From positions 4,250,671 through 4,314,670 of the forward strand of contig NC_057004.1 of the NCBI RefSeq assembly GCF_000002595.2: 64,000 nucleotides of DNA. The letters run 5' to 3'. Below are positions 54,604 to 64,000 of the stretch, piece after piece (the first letter of the stretch is position 1; every line of letters begins with the position of its first letter). The notes beneath the pieces were generated by a model. The model saw nothing but the letters and a program-made list of their open reading frames with translations. It did no database searches and was not told the DNA's origin. The stretch is from Chlamydomonas reinhardtii. Lineage: Eukaryota > Chlorophyta > Chlorophyceae > Chlamydomonadales > Chlamydomonadaceae. Made by a program: the position numbers and the translations under genes.

Positions 54604-56237
54604 TCAGTCGGCCTTGGGCGGCGGCACCAGCTGCGCACTGGCCAGGTCGGCAATGCGCGGGTACACGGCCCGCTCGTCCAGCTGCGCCTGCGCCCACAGC
54701 AGCAGCTTGAGCAGCAGAGGCAGGCGCGGCTCGCGCTCCTGCGCCTGCGCCGCCAGTATGGCTGCGTTGAGCTCGGAGGCGGTCTTCTGGCGCTGCGCCA
54801 CGTCCATGAGGTCACCCACGGGGGAGGCCTTGGTGTCCTCAAACGCCAGCAGCGCCACCGTGCGCTCTGCAGGCGTGTGCGTGTGTGCGTATGCGCCAGG
54901 TGGGTGGCGGGGTGGCAGGGTGGAGGGCAGGAGCGGCAGGATGGGGTGGGGGAGGCCAGGGAGGGCGCCCAGACCCGCATGGCCGGCAGTCCGCGCACAC
55001 CCCGGCCCGCGGCAGCGCTTGTTTATATCCGTGGCCTCGATCCTTACACCTGCCACCCGTGCCCAACCCTGCCCGTGACCTGACCTGCAGCCCGTGCCCC
55101 ACTGCAGTAAATTGTACATTGCCGCCACACGGCCACGCGTCCTCCACCTAACCGCTTGCACCATGGCGCAGGGCGGCCCGGGTCTTGCCACGTCCGCCCA
55201 CCCACCCGCTCCTTCCCCACGCACTCACCCAGCTCCTCCAGGAAGCGCGGGTGCTCCTCTGCCAGCGGCGCCAGGTTCTCCGCCGCGAAGTCCAGCGCGC
55301 CCTCCGTGTCGCCGCCGCGGATGAGCTCTATGAGCCGCTGCTGCTGCAGGTGGAAGAACAGCTCCGGCTGCTTGTCCAGGATCTGGGATGAGGAGGGAGA
55401 GGCGTGTACACGTGTGCGTGTATGGTTGTGTGCATGGGTGTGTGTGAACTCTGTACCATATGCCCCCAGAGTCCGTCCACACACACCGTGCCCAGCCATC
55501 AACGACGCCAAGCCGGAGGGCTCAAAAGCACGCCCTCGCATGTGAACACCGCGCATGCACACAAACATACGCACACATACACGCACGCCCATGCCCCACT
55601 GACCTCTGGGTCCAGGTCGTTGACTCGCTCGATGGCGGACTCCACGTCGCCGCCCTGCAGCGCGCGGCGCACCTCCATGCGGTCCGTGATGGCGTCCAGG
55701 TTCACGCCCGGCGCCGTGCCGCTCTCACTCTCAAACATGCGCGCAGCCTCCACGTAGCCCTGCAGTGGTGGCCAGGAGTGGTGGTGGTAGCAATCGTAGC
55801 GTGCGGGTGTGGATGCACGCGTGGGCCAGCGTTTGCGCCCTGCGAGTCGGGTCGAATCTGGCCACGCCACGCCACGCCACGCCACGCCACGCCACGCCAC
55901 GCCACGCGGCAACCCACCGCAAGACGGCTGGCCTTCTCCCCGCTGCGAATGTTACCCGCTCCCCAAGCCCTATCTACCGAAGGACATTTCGCCCCCATCC
56001 CCCACCACCCTTGCGACACCGACCAATAGCGCGCCCCACCTCGGTAACAAGGAAGTTCATGACCAGACGGTTCATGTCCTCCTTCGGCACTCGCACGCCT
56101 GCTAGCTTTTGCTCCCATGTCTCCAGCGATATTGTCTTCTTGTTGCCTGCCTGCGTTCGTGGCGTGCCGGTAAGAAGCTTGCGCGTTTTGTAGCCCTAGT
56201 TCGGCGTACTGGTAGCGCGCACCTCGCCTCGCCCCAT
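54604..56237 (-). CDS. GID8: GID8-type LisH-CTLH subunit of the CTLH/GID E3 ubiquitin ligase
   Basis: Five exons: 56237-56223, 56150-56040, 55759-55604, 55382-55229, 54866-54604; all in phase, 232 residues, near the usual 230-240. GID8 is a scaffold subunit of the CTLH/GID ubiquitin ligase. LisH region (about 22-55): 'KEDMNRLVMNFLVTEGYVEA' then 'ARMFESESG'. CTLH region: 'ITDRMEVRRALQGGDVESAI', 'PELFFHLQQQRLIELIRGGD', 'ALDFAAENLAPLAEEHPRFL'. C-terminal CRA-type part: 'QKTASELNAAILAAQAQERE' and 'LLLWAQAQLDERAVYPRIAD'. It aligns from memory along its whole length with plant GID8. The first exon is only 15 bases (MGRGE). The start codon is divergent from that of PSF2, 536 bases away. Confidence 0.93.
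55861..55906. repeat. (CCACG)n pentanucleotide repeat, GID8 intron
   Basis: About nine pure copies in intron 55760-56039. Confidence 0.97.
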
Positions 56238-56773
56238 CTGTTACGTTACAAGCGCCAATTTCGTGTCCTATCCCAAAAGCAATGCCACGAAAGCTAGAGC
56301 AAAGCTGCAAGTCTCACGAGCCTGGGCCCAAGAACTGTTTCACGCAAGCTTCCGTCCTCGGGCAAACGTACAAAAAATTGCTGGCTTTAATTACTTGGTG
56401 ACTTTAGTATGTTCGCTCTCGAGCCTAGCGCGACCTGATGGGGGGGGGCACCGTTTCCTGCTCAATGCAGGGCACCGTCTTCGTGCCTCAGTCACAAGTG
56501 AATGCATAGCATTTATCAACTCTACAACCAATTGTTCGTGAACCAGGTCTTGCACAATTACACTCGTCAGCTGCGTCTGTCGGTTTCCCTACTGCGCGCC
56601 TCCCGACCGCATTTCAAGCGCAAGCGCTCAACATAAGGACATCATAATCGTAGCTTACACGACACTTAGGCGGACGGCGAGCGCGGGAGACTGTGACGAA
56701 GGGGAGACTCCACAAAGCAAATTGGGCGCGGACACAGCGCACAGCGAGCGCCTTCTTCTTGTGAGCCGGGGCC
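56238..56773. promoter_or_regulatory. Bidirectional 5' region of GID8 and PSF2
   Basis: 536 bases between divergent start codons; no obvious TATA box. A short G-run lies near 56440. Confidence 0.45.
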
Positions 56774-58488
56774 ATGGCGCCCACGGCATCGCTTTTTGAG
56801 TATGTATCCTCCAAGCTGGATGAGCCACCGCTCACGCCAGAAGAGGTGCGTGGCGACTTGGCCCAAGCACTGGCACACGGCAAGCTTGGCGCCTTCATGC
56901 ACGCCCACGCCGCTGTTTCTGCGCGGAGGCTGCTTGGCGCATTCGCACGGGCGTCTACGCTAATCTACATGCTCTATCACTCAGGACTATCCGTTCTTTG
57001 TGCGTTTCCTGTATATTACCCGCAGCTGGAGTTCATGGCGGAGCACGAGAAAGTGACGATTGTGCCCAACTTCACGCTTAACCTGCCCAACAGCATGCTT
57101 ACATGCATCGAGGTGAGCCGCGGCCTGCGCCCCCGGTATTCCGCGTGTTACGCAGCGGTGGTCGCGCCTCCCGCCACGCAACGCACTGTCCAAACCCCTC
57201 GCAACCGTGCCAAATGGGTCCCGCACGCACGCGTGTGGTGAACTTGGGAACCTTCGCATTCCTCTCGCTCAACTGCGCCCTGTGCTCAAAGCCGCAAACA
57301 GTGCTGACATGTTCCTGTGCACGCCATACGTATGCACCCTGCGCCCACAGGGCACGTACGGCCCGTTCCGACCAAACATCCCAGTGGAGGTCCCCCTCTA
57401 CCTGGCGCTGGCACTCAACCGCCGGAACAAGTGCCGCATCCAGCCACCCGGTTGGATGGCGCGGGAAAAGCTCAAAGGTACGGCAGGGCGTCGCACCTGC
57501 ATGTCGGCCCGCAGGACTTTGAAACAAGGATAATGGAACGACAGAGAACTGAGCGTGTAGAGGCAACATCAACGCCGTGGCGCCGCCTTACCTCCTATTA
57601 CTTTCCCTTGCTGCTTCAGCCCTCAGCCCTGCTGCCGGCCCCAACCCCTCCGAGTGGCCCCTCCTGTTGTGAATGTCCCCCCTGCTCGCAGCCGTGCTGG
57701 ATGAGGAGCGCACCATCCCGCAGTACTTCCAGCCGGTGCCGCAGTACTATGTGGAGACGGCCAAGATGTTGTTCGCGGAGGCGCGGGCCATCTTTGGCAC
57801 CAACGCCGAGGTCAACGAGGTGCGGTGGGGAGGGAAGCGTGGATGAGCGGCTCATCACGTAATTATACCATGGAGGCAGCGGCCGGCGGCCACCGGAGGG
57901 GGGGGGCAGAGGAGTTGTCACGGCAGCACGGGTAGGCATGCTGGCGGTAAGACTCAGGATGGGGCCGTGGCGCATGCTGATACGGCAGCTGGTGTCTTCT
58001 TCTCAAGTGCCGCTGCGGGTAGCCCCATCAATCCGGCCGCCCCCTCTACCCCACTCAGATCATGGACCTAGTGGAGGAGCTGAAGAAGGTGCGCAACAGC
58101 AAGATTTTGGACGGCCTGCGCAAGGTGAGCGGCCCCATCACCGTCAAGCTCAACAACCTCAGCGCCTCGGAGAGCAACAAGATCCGCCTTCTGTTTGAGA
58201 ACAGCCTCAACATGTGGCACCAGCTGTCCAAGGTGAGGGACTGGGCACTAGGTTGAGGGGCGTGCAGGCTACCGATTTTAAATGGACAAGAGCCTGTGCG
58301 CTGCCGGTACCTGAACGATGTGTGGGTGGTGAGCGCGACAGCGGCAGCGTCAGGTGCTGTTGACCTGTCGGTGATGTAACGCATAACGCATATTCTTGAC
58401 AACATGCTTGCGTCTGTGGTCGCAGAACGACAAGGAGTGGCAGGAGGTCCGGATGACGGGCACCACCGACACGCCCGCGACACTGTAG
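56774..58488 (+). CDS. PSF2: GINS complex subunit PSF2
   Basis: Six exons: 56774-56845, 57026-57112, 57351-57477, 57692-57819, 58059-58232, 58426-58488; all in phase, 216 residues. PSF2 is one of four GINS subunits of the replicative CMG helicase, acting in the nucleus at origins and forks. Diagnostic sequence: 'LEFMAEHEKVTIVPNFTL' (B-domain), 'YGPFRPNIPVEVPLYLALAL', 'NKCRIQPPGWMAREKL', 'VPQYYVETAKMLFAEA', then the helical A-domain end 'IMDLVEELKKVRNSKILDGL' and 'ITVKLNNLSASESNKIRLLF'. The N-terminal 24 residues precede the core, as in plants. Exon 1 is spliced at GAA-GAG, skipping an open stretch that runs on to 57240. Confidence 0.94.
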
Positions 58489-58760
58489 AGAGGATACCGT
58501 GCACGGCAGCCGAGAGCAGGATGGGAAGCGGGCTGGGATCCATGGCGACTTGGCGGGATCGTGCGTACAACTGTGTGTACCGTACGGTATGGGGGCAGGG
58601 CTGGGACCGACATGACCTTGTGGATGCATTCATTCCTGGTTATTGTTGGATTTTGAAGTTTGGTCTTCCACGTTGGATGGGATAGAGGGCGTTGTGCCGT
58701 GCGGCTCGGGTGTGACCTGGCACTGCCAGACACATGCGATACATGGTACGCGCCTACGGC

Positions 58761-58765
58761 TTACA
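58761..58765 (-). terminator. TGTAA poly(A) signal, candidate for ODA7
   Basis: Minus strand, about 360 bases past the ODA7 stop. It lies before the PSF2 signal, so the two transcripts would overlap at their 3' ends. Confidence 0.4.
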
Positions 58766-58847
58766 TCGCACGCACTCATTAACCGAATATTGAACCGGCT
58801 TCTGCCGTGCAACAGACATCCAAGCTCACATGCTATTATACGATGAA

Positions 58848-58852
58848 TGTAA
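58848..58852 (+). terminator. TGTAA poly(A) signal for PSF2
   Basis: 360 bases after the PSF2 stop at 58486-58488. Confidence 0.5.
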
Positions 58853-59121
58853 ATACCCCAGGCCACCTGGGCACACTGTCGGGACCGTATCTGAATGTTG
58901 TCCTACACAACACTAGCATTAAGCTATGCCTAGCCATTTGAGGCCCATGTCCGGATGTCAGTCAAGGCCACACAATACAGCCTAAATTCAGTCCGCGCCC
59001 CGACATCGCTCGCTGCACGCTCATGCAAGCCATTCTTCGCACTTTGACGTCCTGGAGCCCAGCCCCTGATAGCTAACGCACCTCAGTCCGCAGCCCCAAA
59101 CCCCACCGTATAGCCCATGGC

Positions 59122-61176
59122 CTAATCCAGGTCGTTGATGTCGACCGCGGCCGATATCCCCTCAGCAGCACCGCTTGCCGCGCCCTTCTTCGCCGCCGCC
59201 ACGCCCTCCCCGCCCTGGCCCTCCGACCCCGACGGGCTGGTCATCGGCGAAAGCGCCGGCGGCGTCGAGCCCTCGTCCGCTGCCGGCGCCTTCCCCCCGC
59301 ACGGCTCATCCAGCTCCTCGATAAGCACCTGCGCCGTGGGCAGCTGCCGCGGCTGTTGCTGCCGCACCACGTCCAGCTCCGCCTGCGCCGCCTTGACCGA
59401 CTGCAAGTAAATGGCCGAGTCCGACTCCGCCGCCGCGCCGCTGCCCCAGGCGCCCTCCTGGATGGGCTTGCCGTCCCGCGCCAGGCCCTGCCGAGCGCTT
59501 GCCAGCTCTGCAGCCGAGCAAACAAAAGACGCGGCACTGGGTAAGCAGGTGTTCCCCGCCGAATGTCCCCTTCTATTTGGAGTGACCAAGTGTCCTCTAT
59601 GTGCAGCACCTACCATATCATGCGAGCACGAGACATGTGCAACGCTGTCCATAGGCTTCAGCCTCGCGAGGACCCCTCAACCAAGCTACCTCCCAGCTGC
59701 CTCTCCCCGCGTGTGCCCGGCTCCAAGCCCCACCTGCCGGCTCCTCCTCCCCGGGCCGCGCCGTGTACGCCGCCAGCCGCTGCCGCGCCTCCACCAGCTC
59801 CTCCGGCTCCTCATCGAACTCGTACTCGCCGTCGCTCATGTCGTCCAGCGCCGGGTCCGTGTCGCCGTCCGGCAGGCCCATGCGTTTGCGCCGCTGCGTC
59901 ACAGGAAGATGCACGAGGCCGGCGAGCGAGTTGAATCCCACTCTTTGAAGTCCGTGACCGCCCACGCGTGTTATCGATAGTTGCCTACGACCCACAGCAG
60001 CGCATATGGTACTCCAACATCAGCAATGCGCCGCCCGCACCTCGCGCCAGCCCGCTGCCCGCATCTGCATCATGAACTCGTGGTTCTTGCGGCTGCGCTC
60101 CTCCTCCTCCTCCTTGAGCTGGTTGCGCATGGCCCGCTCGCCCTCCAGGCCGCCCTCCAGCCTGCAGCCGCAAGTGCGACACCGCCGGCACACAGGTCAG
60201 GACTGCTTGCGCAACAAGCCAGGTCATCAAGCACACCGATGGTGCGCACTGACCGCAAGCTCCAGCAAACTCCCCCGTGGCCAATGCCAACCCCATGCCA
60301 ACGTCAGTACGGCACGGCAGTCCCCACCACCAGAGATCCACACGCACCAGGCCTGCGCGATCTTGCGCTCGTTGTCGAACACGGGCCGGTCGTCCAGGTA
60401 GGTGAGGCTGGGGATGGAGGTCACCAGCACCTTGCGGTAGTTCTTGATGTTGGACACCACCGGGTTGCCCTTGAGGTACAGGCAGCGCAGGTCCGGGATC
60501 TGCTTCAGGATGTCCACAATGCCGGGGTCCTCCAGCTCGTTGTTCTGCAGGTCCAGAGTCTGCAGCGCCTTACACTCGGCCAAGTGGGCCACGGAGTCCA
60601 GCGTGACCAGGTGGTTGTGCGTGGCGATGAGCGTTCGCAGCGCCGGGCAGCACGCGAGCCCCTCCAGCTTGGTGAGCTGGTTGTTGCTGATATTGAGCGT
60701 GTCGAGGCCGGGCACGGCCTCCAGGCCACTGATTTTCCAGATGCAGTTCTGCTGCACGTACCTGTGGAGGCGGTTGAAGGCGGTTGCGGGGATGGGCGCG
60801 CGGGAGGGCGTGCAGGGTAATGGGCCGTGAGGTGGGCTGGGGGCGCGGAAGCATACACTTCTAGTGATGGCATCGGGGTTCTGGCCTCACACATGGCCAC
60901 CTTGCCAGCAAGGGAGTCGCCTGTCATGCGTGTGCGAGCCCGCGCCACGAATACCCACAGGCACTTCAGGTCCGCCAGTGGTGGCAGCCCCTCCAGCGTC
61001 TCCAGCACATTCCCTTCTAGGAAGAGCGCCTTCAAGTTGACGTAGTCCTCAAGACAGGCAATCTGTGAGAACCCCTTGAAGTTGCAATAGAGCTTGTCGT
61101 TCAGCGAGGCCGTGCGGTAGAGTCCATTTTGTTTGCAAACCTCTAGAAGAGCTTCCTTAGTCATACAAGCACACAT
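59122..61176 (-). CDS. ODA7: ODA7/DNAAF1 (LRRC50) axonemal dynein assembly factor
   Basis: Five exons: 61176-60959, 60761-60348, 60161-60041, 59893-59734, 59507-59122; all in phase, 432 residues. ODA7/DNAAF1 is a cytoplasmic leucine-rich-repeat factor for pre-assembly of outer-arm dynein in ciliated cells. N-terminus 'MTKEALLEVCKQNGLY' then 'LNDKLYCNFKGFSQIACLED' matches human LRRC50 'MTKSSLQKLCKQHKLY'. Leucine-rich repeats follow ('LKALFLEGNVLETLEGL', 'LDTLNISNNQLTKLEGL', 'LQTLDLQNNELEDPGI'), ending in the LRR cap 'YRKVLVTSIPSLTYLDDRPV' and 'KIAQAW'. Then come a Glu/Arg-rich helix ('RNQLKEEEEERSRKNHEF') and an acidic low-complexity tail ending VDINDLD. The start could be 61176 (MCAC) or 61164 (MTKE); upstream in-frame ATG 61254 is less likely. 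Human mutations in the orthologue cause ciliary dyskinesia (known). Confidence 0.93.
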
Positions 61177-61535
61177 CTTGTACAGTGGTATGTGAAACGC
61201 GAGGTCGCAGTGAGCGGGGGAAAGCAAGGGCCGCGGCCCGATGAAGTTTCGCAAAGCACAATACGTGCGCTCTCCGTGAGATACCTATTTAATGCGTTAC
61301 GATGCTTTGAGTCTATGGCGTGTATCTAAATGACCATCGCAAGCACGAAAACAGTGGGAATTGACCGGCATTGGTGCGCTGGACCCCATCCGCGCTGGAA
61401 CTCGTCGGAGTCGCTTCACCCAAGGTGTTCCGGCGAGTGGCAAATTTGTGTCACCTGTTATCCTCGACTATCGATGTTCAATTATAATGCCACCCTGCGA
61501 ACTGTACGCCTGAGAGACAGCTAGGGACAAAAGAA
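61177..61535. promoter_or_regulatory. Bidirectional 5' region of ODA7 and the downstream large gene
   Basis: 359 bases between divergent start codons. No certain motif seen. Confidence 0.4.
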
Positions 61536-64000
61536 ATGCCCGCGGCCGGCGACAGCCAGGCTGCACTGGCAACTGTGGAGGAAAGCAGTGATGTTAGGAA
61601 GTTACAAGATGCCCTGGGTACCTTGCATGAGCTGCTGGCTCCGCTGCTCGCATTGCGCGATGGCAGCGTGGACGCGCTGCGCCCCATCGCAAAAACCTGC
61701 GGACCTGTTGTAACGCGACTGGTCAAGAGTACCGGCTGTAGGCTTGGTTCTGAGCTGCGCGGCTCCCAGGTTGCAGACATTCTCGGCGATGCAGCGTGCC
61801 TCGGCCTTAACGCGCTGGATTGCCTGCGCCCGGTCATTAAAGCGAGCGGGCATGAGCTGGACACGCAGCGCTACGGCTTCATACGCAAGCTGGCTGCGCT
61901 AGGGCTGCACGAGCGCGCTCTGGAGCAGGGTCGGGTCTTGCACGCGGCCGTGGCTGCGCACCCCAGCAACGCCGGGGCTCCCGCCGAACTGCAAGTCGCC
62001 GCGGTCGCGAATCTGCTCCTTTGCTACGGCGAGCTGGCGCAGCGAGACCCTTACCGCTCCGAAGAACTCTGGCAGGGCATTGGCGCGCCTGTGGAGAGCT
62101 TGCTGGACCTGGCACGGTAGGCCCCCAGCCGTGCGCTTGAGACCGGACGCTGCCCAGCTAACCCACATCACCCATTTCTAAAGTTGTAATCCATATGCTG
62201 TGCAGGGAAGCAGACAAGGAGGACTGCGCCAGGCGCCTGGAGCCGGTGCTGCGCTGCCTGGGCAAGGCGGTGGGCGCTCTGTTCAGTGCCAGTCTCTCAA
62301 CCCACCTGGAAGCAAGCACCGTGGCAGCGCAGCTGGCGGCGCTAGTGGCCTGCGGCGACGTGTGCGGGCAGGAGCAGGCCGTTAAGCAGGTCAGGACTGT
62401 GGCGCGGCTGCGCCGCAAGAAGGCGTTTGCTGCCCCTTAAGTAATCTGCCTTGCACGGCTCGGTGACTGTGTCTCGTCGTTATCTGCTGATTGCAGCTGC
62501 TGGTGGACGACGCAGCTGAGGCTGCCGAGGAGGCGCGGGTGGCGCTGCTGGAGGCCCTGCTAGAGCAGCTGGAGATGCACGGTGCGCGAGCACATGCTGA
62601 TGAACATGGCGCGGCTGGACGTTGCAGCTTGTGCGCTTCCAACAGCGTGCTGTGTTTGATGCGTCTCATGTGTGCTTCTGCGTGTCCCGTGGCCGCAGGT
62701 GCACTTCCCGACGTGCTCTGCTGCTCGCTGCACAAGCTTGCGTTGGGCCTGGTGCAGGGCCGCATCAGCGCTCTTACTGTGGCGGCTCACAGGCCACACC
62801 CGCTAGCAGCCATCGTCCAGGCGGCTCTTTCGGTGCCGGCATGTGCTCCGGTTATGGCGCCAGCGGAGCGACAGAAGCAGCAACATCCCCTCGCAGCAGC
62901 TCTGGCGAGAATGCCTCAGGCAGCCAGCGCCATGAGTGAGGAGCAGAAGCTCAGCTTGTCCGACAGGTGGCTGCGCTGGTGCTGCCTGGACGTGCTGCGC
63001 GTGTCGGTCGCAGGCGTGCTAACGCACCTGCTTAACAACCCGCAGCGGGCAGGTGAGGCTTGATCCTTGAACATAGCTGGACGCAGCGTCCTGACCCCAC
63101 CGTAAACGCATCTACTAAAAGAACATTTTGCTGGACGCAGGTGGCCATCTACCCGCCGTCGCTGTGTGCATGCGCGCACTCGCGGCCGACAGCCTGCAGC
63201 TGCTGCACCAATCGCCGGGCAGGGCCTCGACGGTAGGCGCCGTGTTAGAGACAAGCACTAGCAACACCATGCGCCGGCCAGCCCAACAACGTTTGGCAGT
63301 ACTGATCATGCTGACCCGGCACGTATTCGCAGGTGGTGCCCAGCGGCTGCTCCGCCGCGACCCTGGCGTGTCGGCTCATGGCCGCCCACCGCACGAGCAC
63401 CGGCCAGCTGGCGGGGCTGCACGAGGACGTGGCGGCGGGCGCCAAGCTGCTCCGCGACCTACTCAGCGCCTCATCGCAGCGGCCGCAGCAGCAGCCGCAG
63501 TCGACAAGCATGAACGACGAGGAGCAGGACGGACCATGCAGCGGCGCTGCTGACGCGGTGACGCCTGGGATGCTGCAAAGCCTGTCTGCATCCATGGGCA
63601 ACGCAGGTGAGCGCCATGGTCACAGCAACTGTGGTTGCCAGCGGGCTCGGATCTGCTGCCGAATGGCCCAACACGCCTGCGTAAGGAAAGCCTACTGAGC
63701 ACTAAACGCTGCCGCAACCCTTTCCAGGTCTGGATCTGCTTCAGGCGCAGCATGTGGCACCTGCGGCCGAGCTGCTGCAGCTGTCTGCAGATCTGGCGCT
63801 CAGGCGCGCACAAGCGCTACATGGTGCCGCAGCAGGCACGATGGCCGACCCCGCAACGACCGCAGCAGCGGCGGCGGATGTGGCTGCCGTGGTGAAGAAG
63901 TGCAAGGCGCATGTGTCTGCGTTGCAGCAGGTGTCGGACCTGGAGGGCGTCATGGCCGCATCAGCAGCCTACCTGGCGCAGCTGCATGGGGTAAGCACGT
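61536..64000 (+). CDS. 5' part of a large helical-repeat protein, possibly separase-like (partial)
   Basis: Exons so far: 61536-62116, 62206-62389, 62497-62581, 62699-63052, 63141-63232, 63333-63606, 63728-63990, followed by a donor GTAAG at 63991. All in phase; 611 residues before the window ends. Composition is Ala/Leu-rich and helical throughout, as in TPR/HEAT-type solenoids: 'DTQRYGFIRKLAALGLHERA' then 'LEQGRVLHAAV', 'VANLLLCYGELAQRDPYRSE', 'LSDRWLRWCCLDVLRVSVAG', 'KAHVSALQQVSDLEGVMAAS'. The 'YGFIRKLAALGLHERALEQG' region recalls the N-terminal helical region of plant separases, but no catalytic part is in the window, so the family is a guess. A Gln-rich stretch lies near residue 465. Confidence 0.65.

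Noticed and set aside
56774-57241. Unspliced 155-codon reading of the PSF2 start
   Set aside because: Splicing 56845 to 57026 joins 'PPLTPEE' to 'LEFMAEHEKV', which matches PSF2; the unspliced reading inserts unrelated residues.
1-64000. tRNA or rRNA genes
   Set aside because: I looked for cloverleaf and rRNA landmarks while reading and saw none; a covariance-model scan would be needed to exclude them.

Overview
The window is nuclear DNA from a volvocine green alga of the Chlamydomonas/Volvox type. The evidence is the very high GC content, dense GT-AG introns with GTGAGT/GTGCGT donors, Ala/Gly/Gln-rich linkers, TGTAA poly(A) signals, long intronic (CA)n/(GT)n tracts, and a flagellar dynein-assembly factor (ODA7/LRRC50 type). 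Gene models were built by hand by matching open exons to splice sites and checking reading phase across every junction. No tool or database was used.

Layout, left part (1-13.4 kb): an RlmN-type radical-SAM methyltransferase gene (-, C-terminus outside the window); a TML/TCUP-like muniscin of the TSET/TPLATE endocytic complex (-), with a perfect 70-bp-arm hairpin in its last intron; an OTU-domain deubiquitinase of the OTUD6 type (+); and a short-chain dehydrogenase/reductase with a mitochondrial-type leader (-).

Middle (13.4-41.4 kb) is repeat-rich. It holds minisatellites, a MULE-like miniature element with long inverted repeats, a 102-bp and a roughly 700-bp tandem duplication, and one multi-exon gene at 20.5-24.9 kb. 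That gene joins a restriction-endonuclease-like domain to a kinase-like domain (Crinkler/fungal-kinase style) and ends in AT-hook-like motifs. Next come a decayed coding stretch and a PIF/Harbinger transposase gene split by a small, very young non-autonomous LTR element and followed by a LINE tail. After these lies a 6.85-kb LTR element whose long ORF carries a DNA-methyltransferase-like domain, an integrase and a PHD finger, with no reverse transcriptase that I can recognise.

Right part (41.7-64 kb) is gene-dense and mostly alternates in strand: rhodanese-like protein (-), P-loop sulfotransferase-like protein (+), second rhodanese-like protein (-), class I SAM methyltransferase (+), GID8 CTLH subunit (-), GINS subunit PSF2 (+), ODA7/DNAAF1 (-), and the 5' part of a large helical protein (+, runs off the end). 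Divergent pairs share short 5' intergenic regions and convergent pairs share 3' regions. The genes serve unrelated housekeeping roles (rRNA/tRNA modification, endocytosis, ubiquitin turnover, DNA replication, cilia assembly). The only local theme is sulfur chemistry: two rhodanese-like genes flank a sulfotransferase-like gene.
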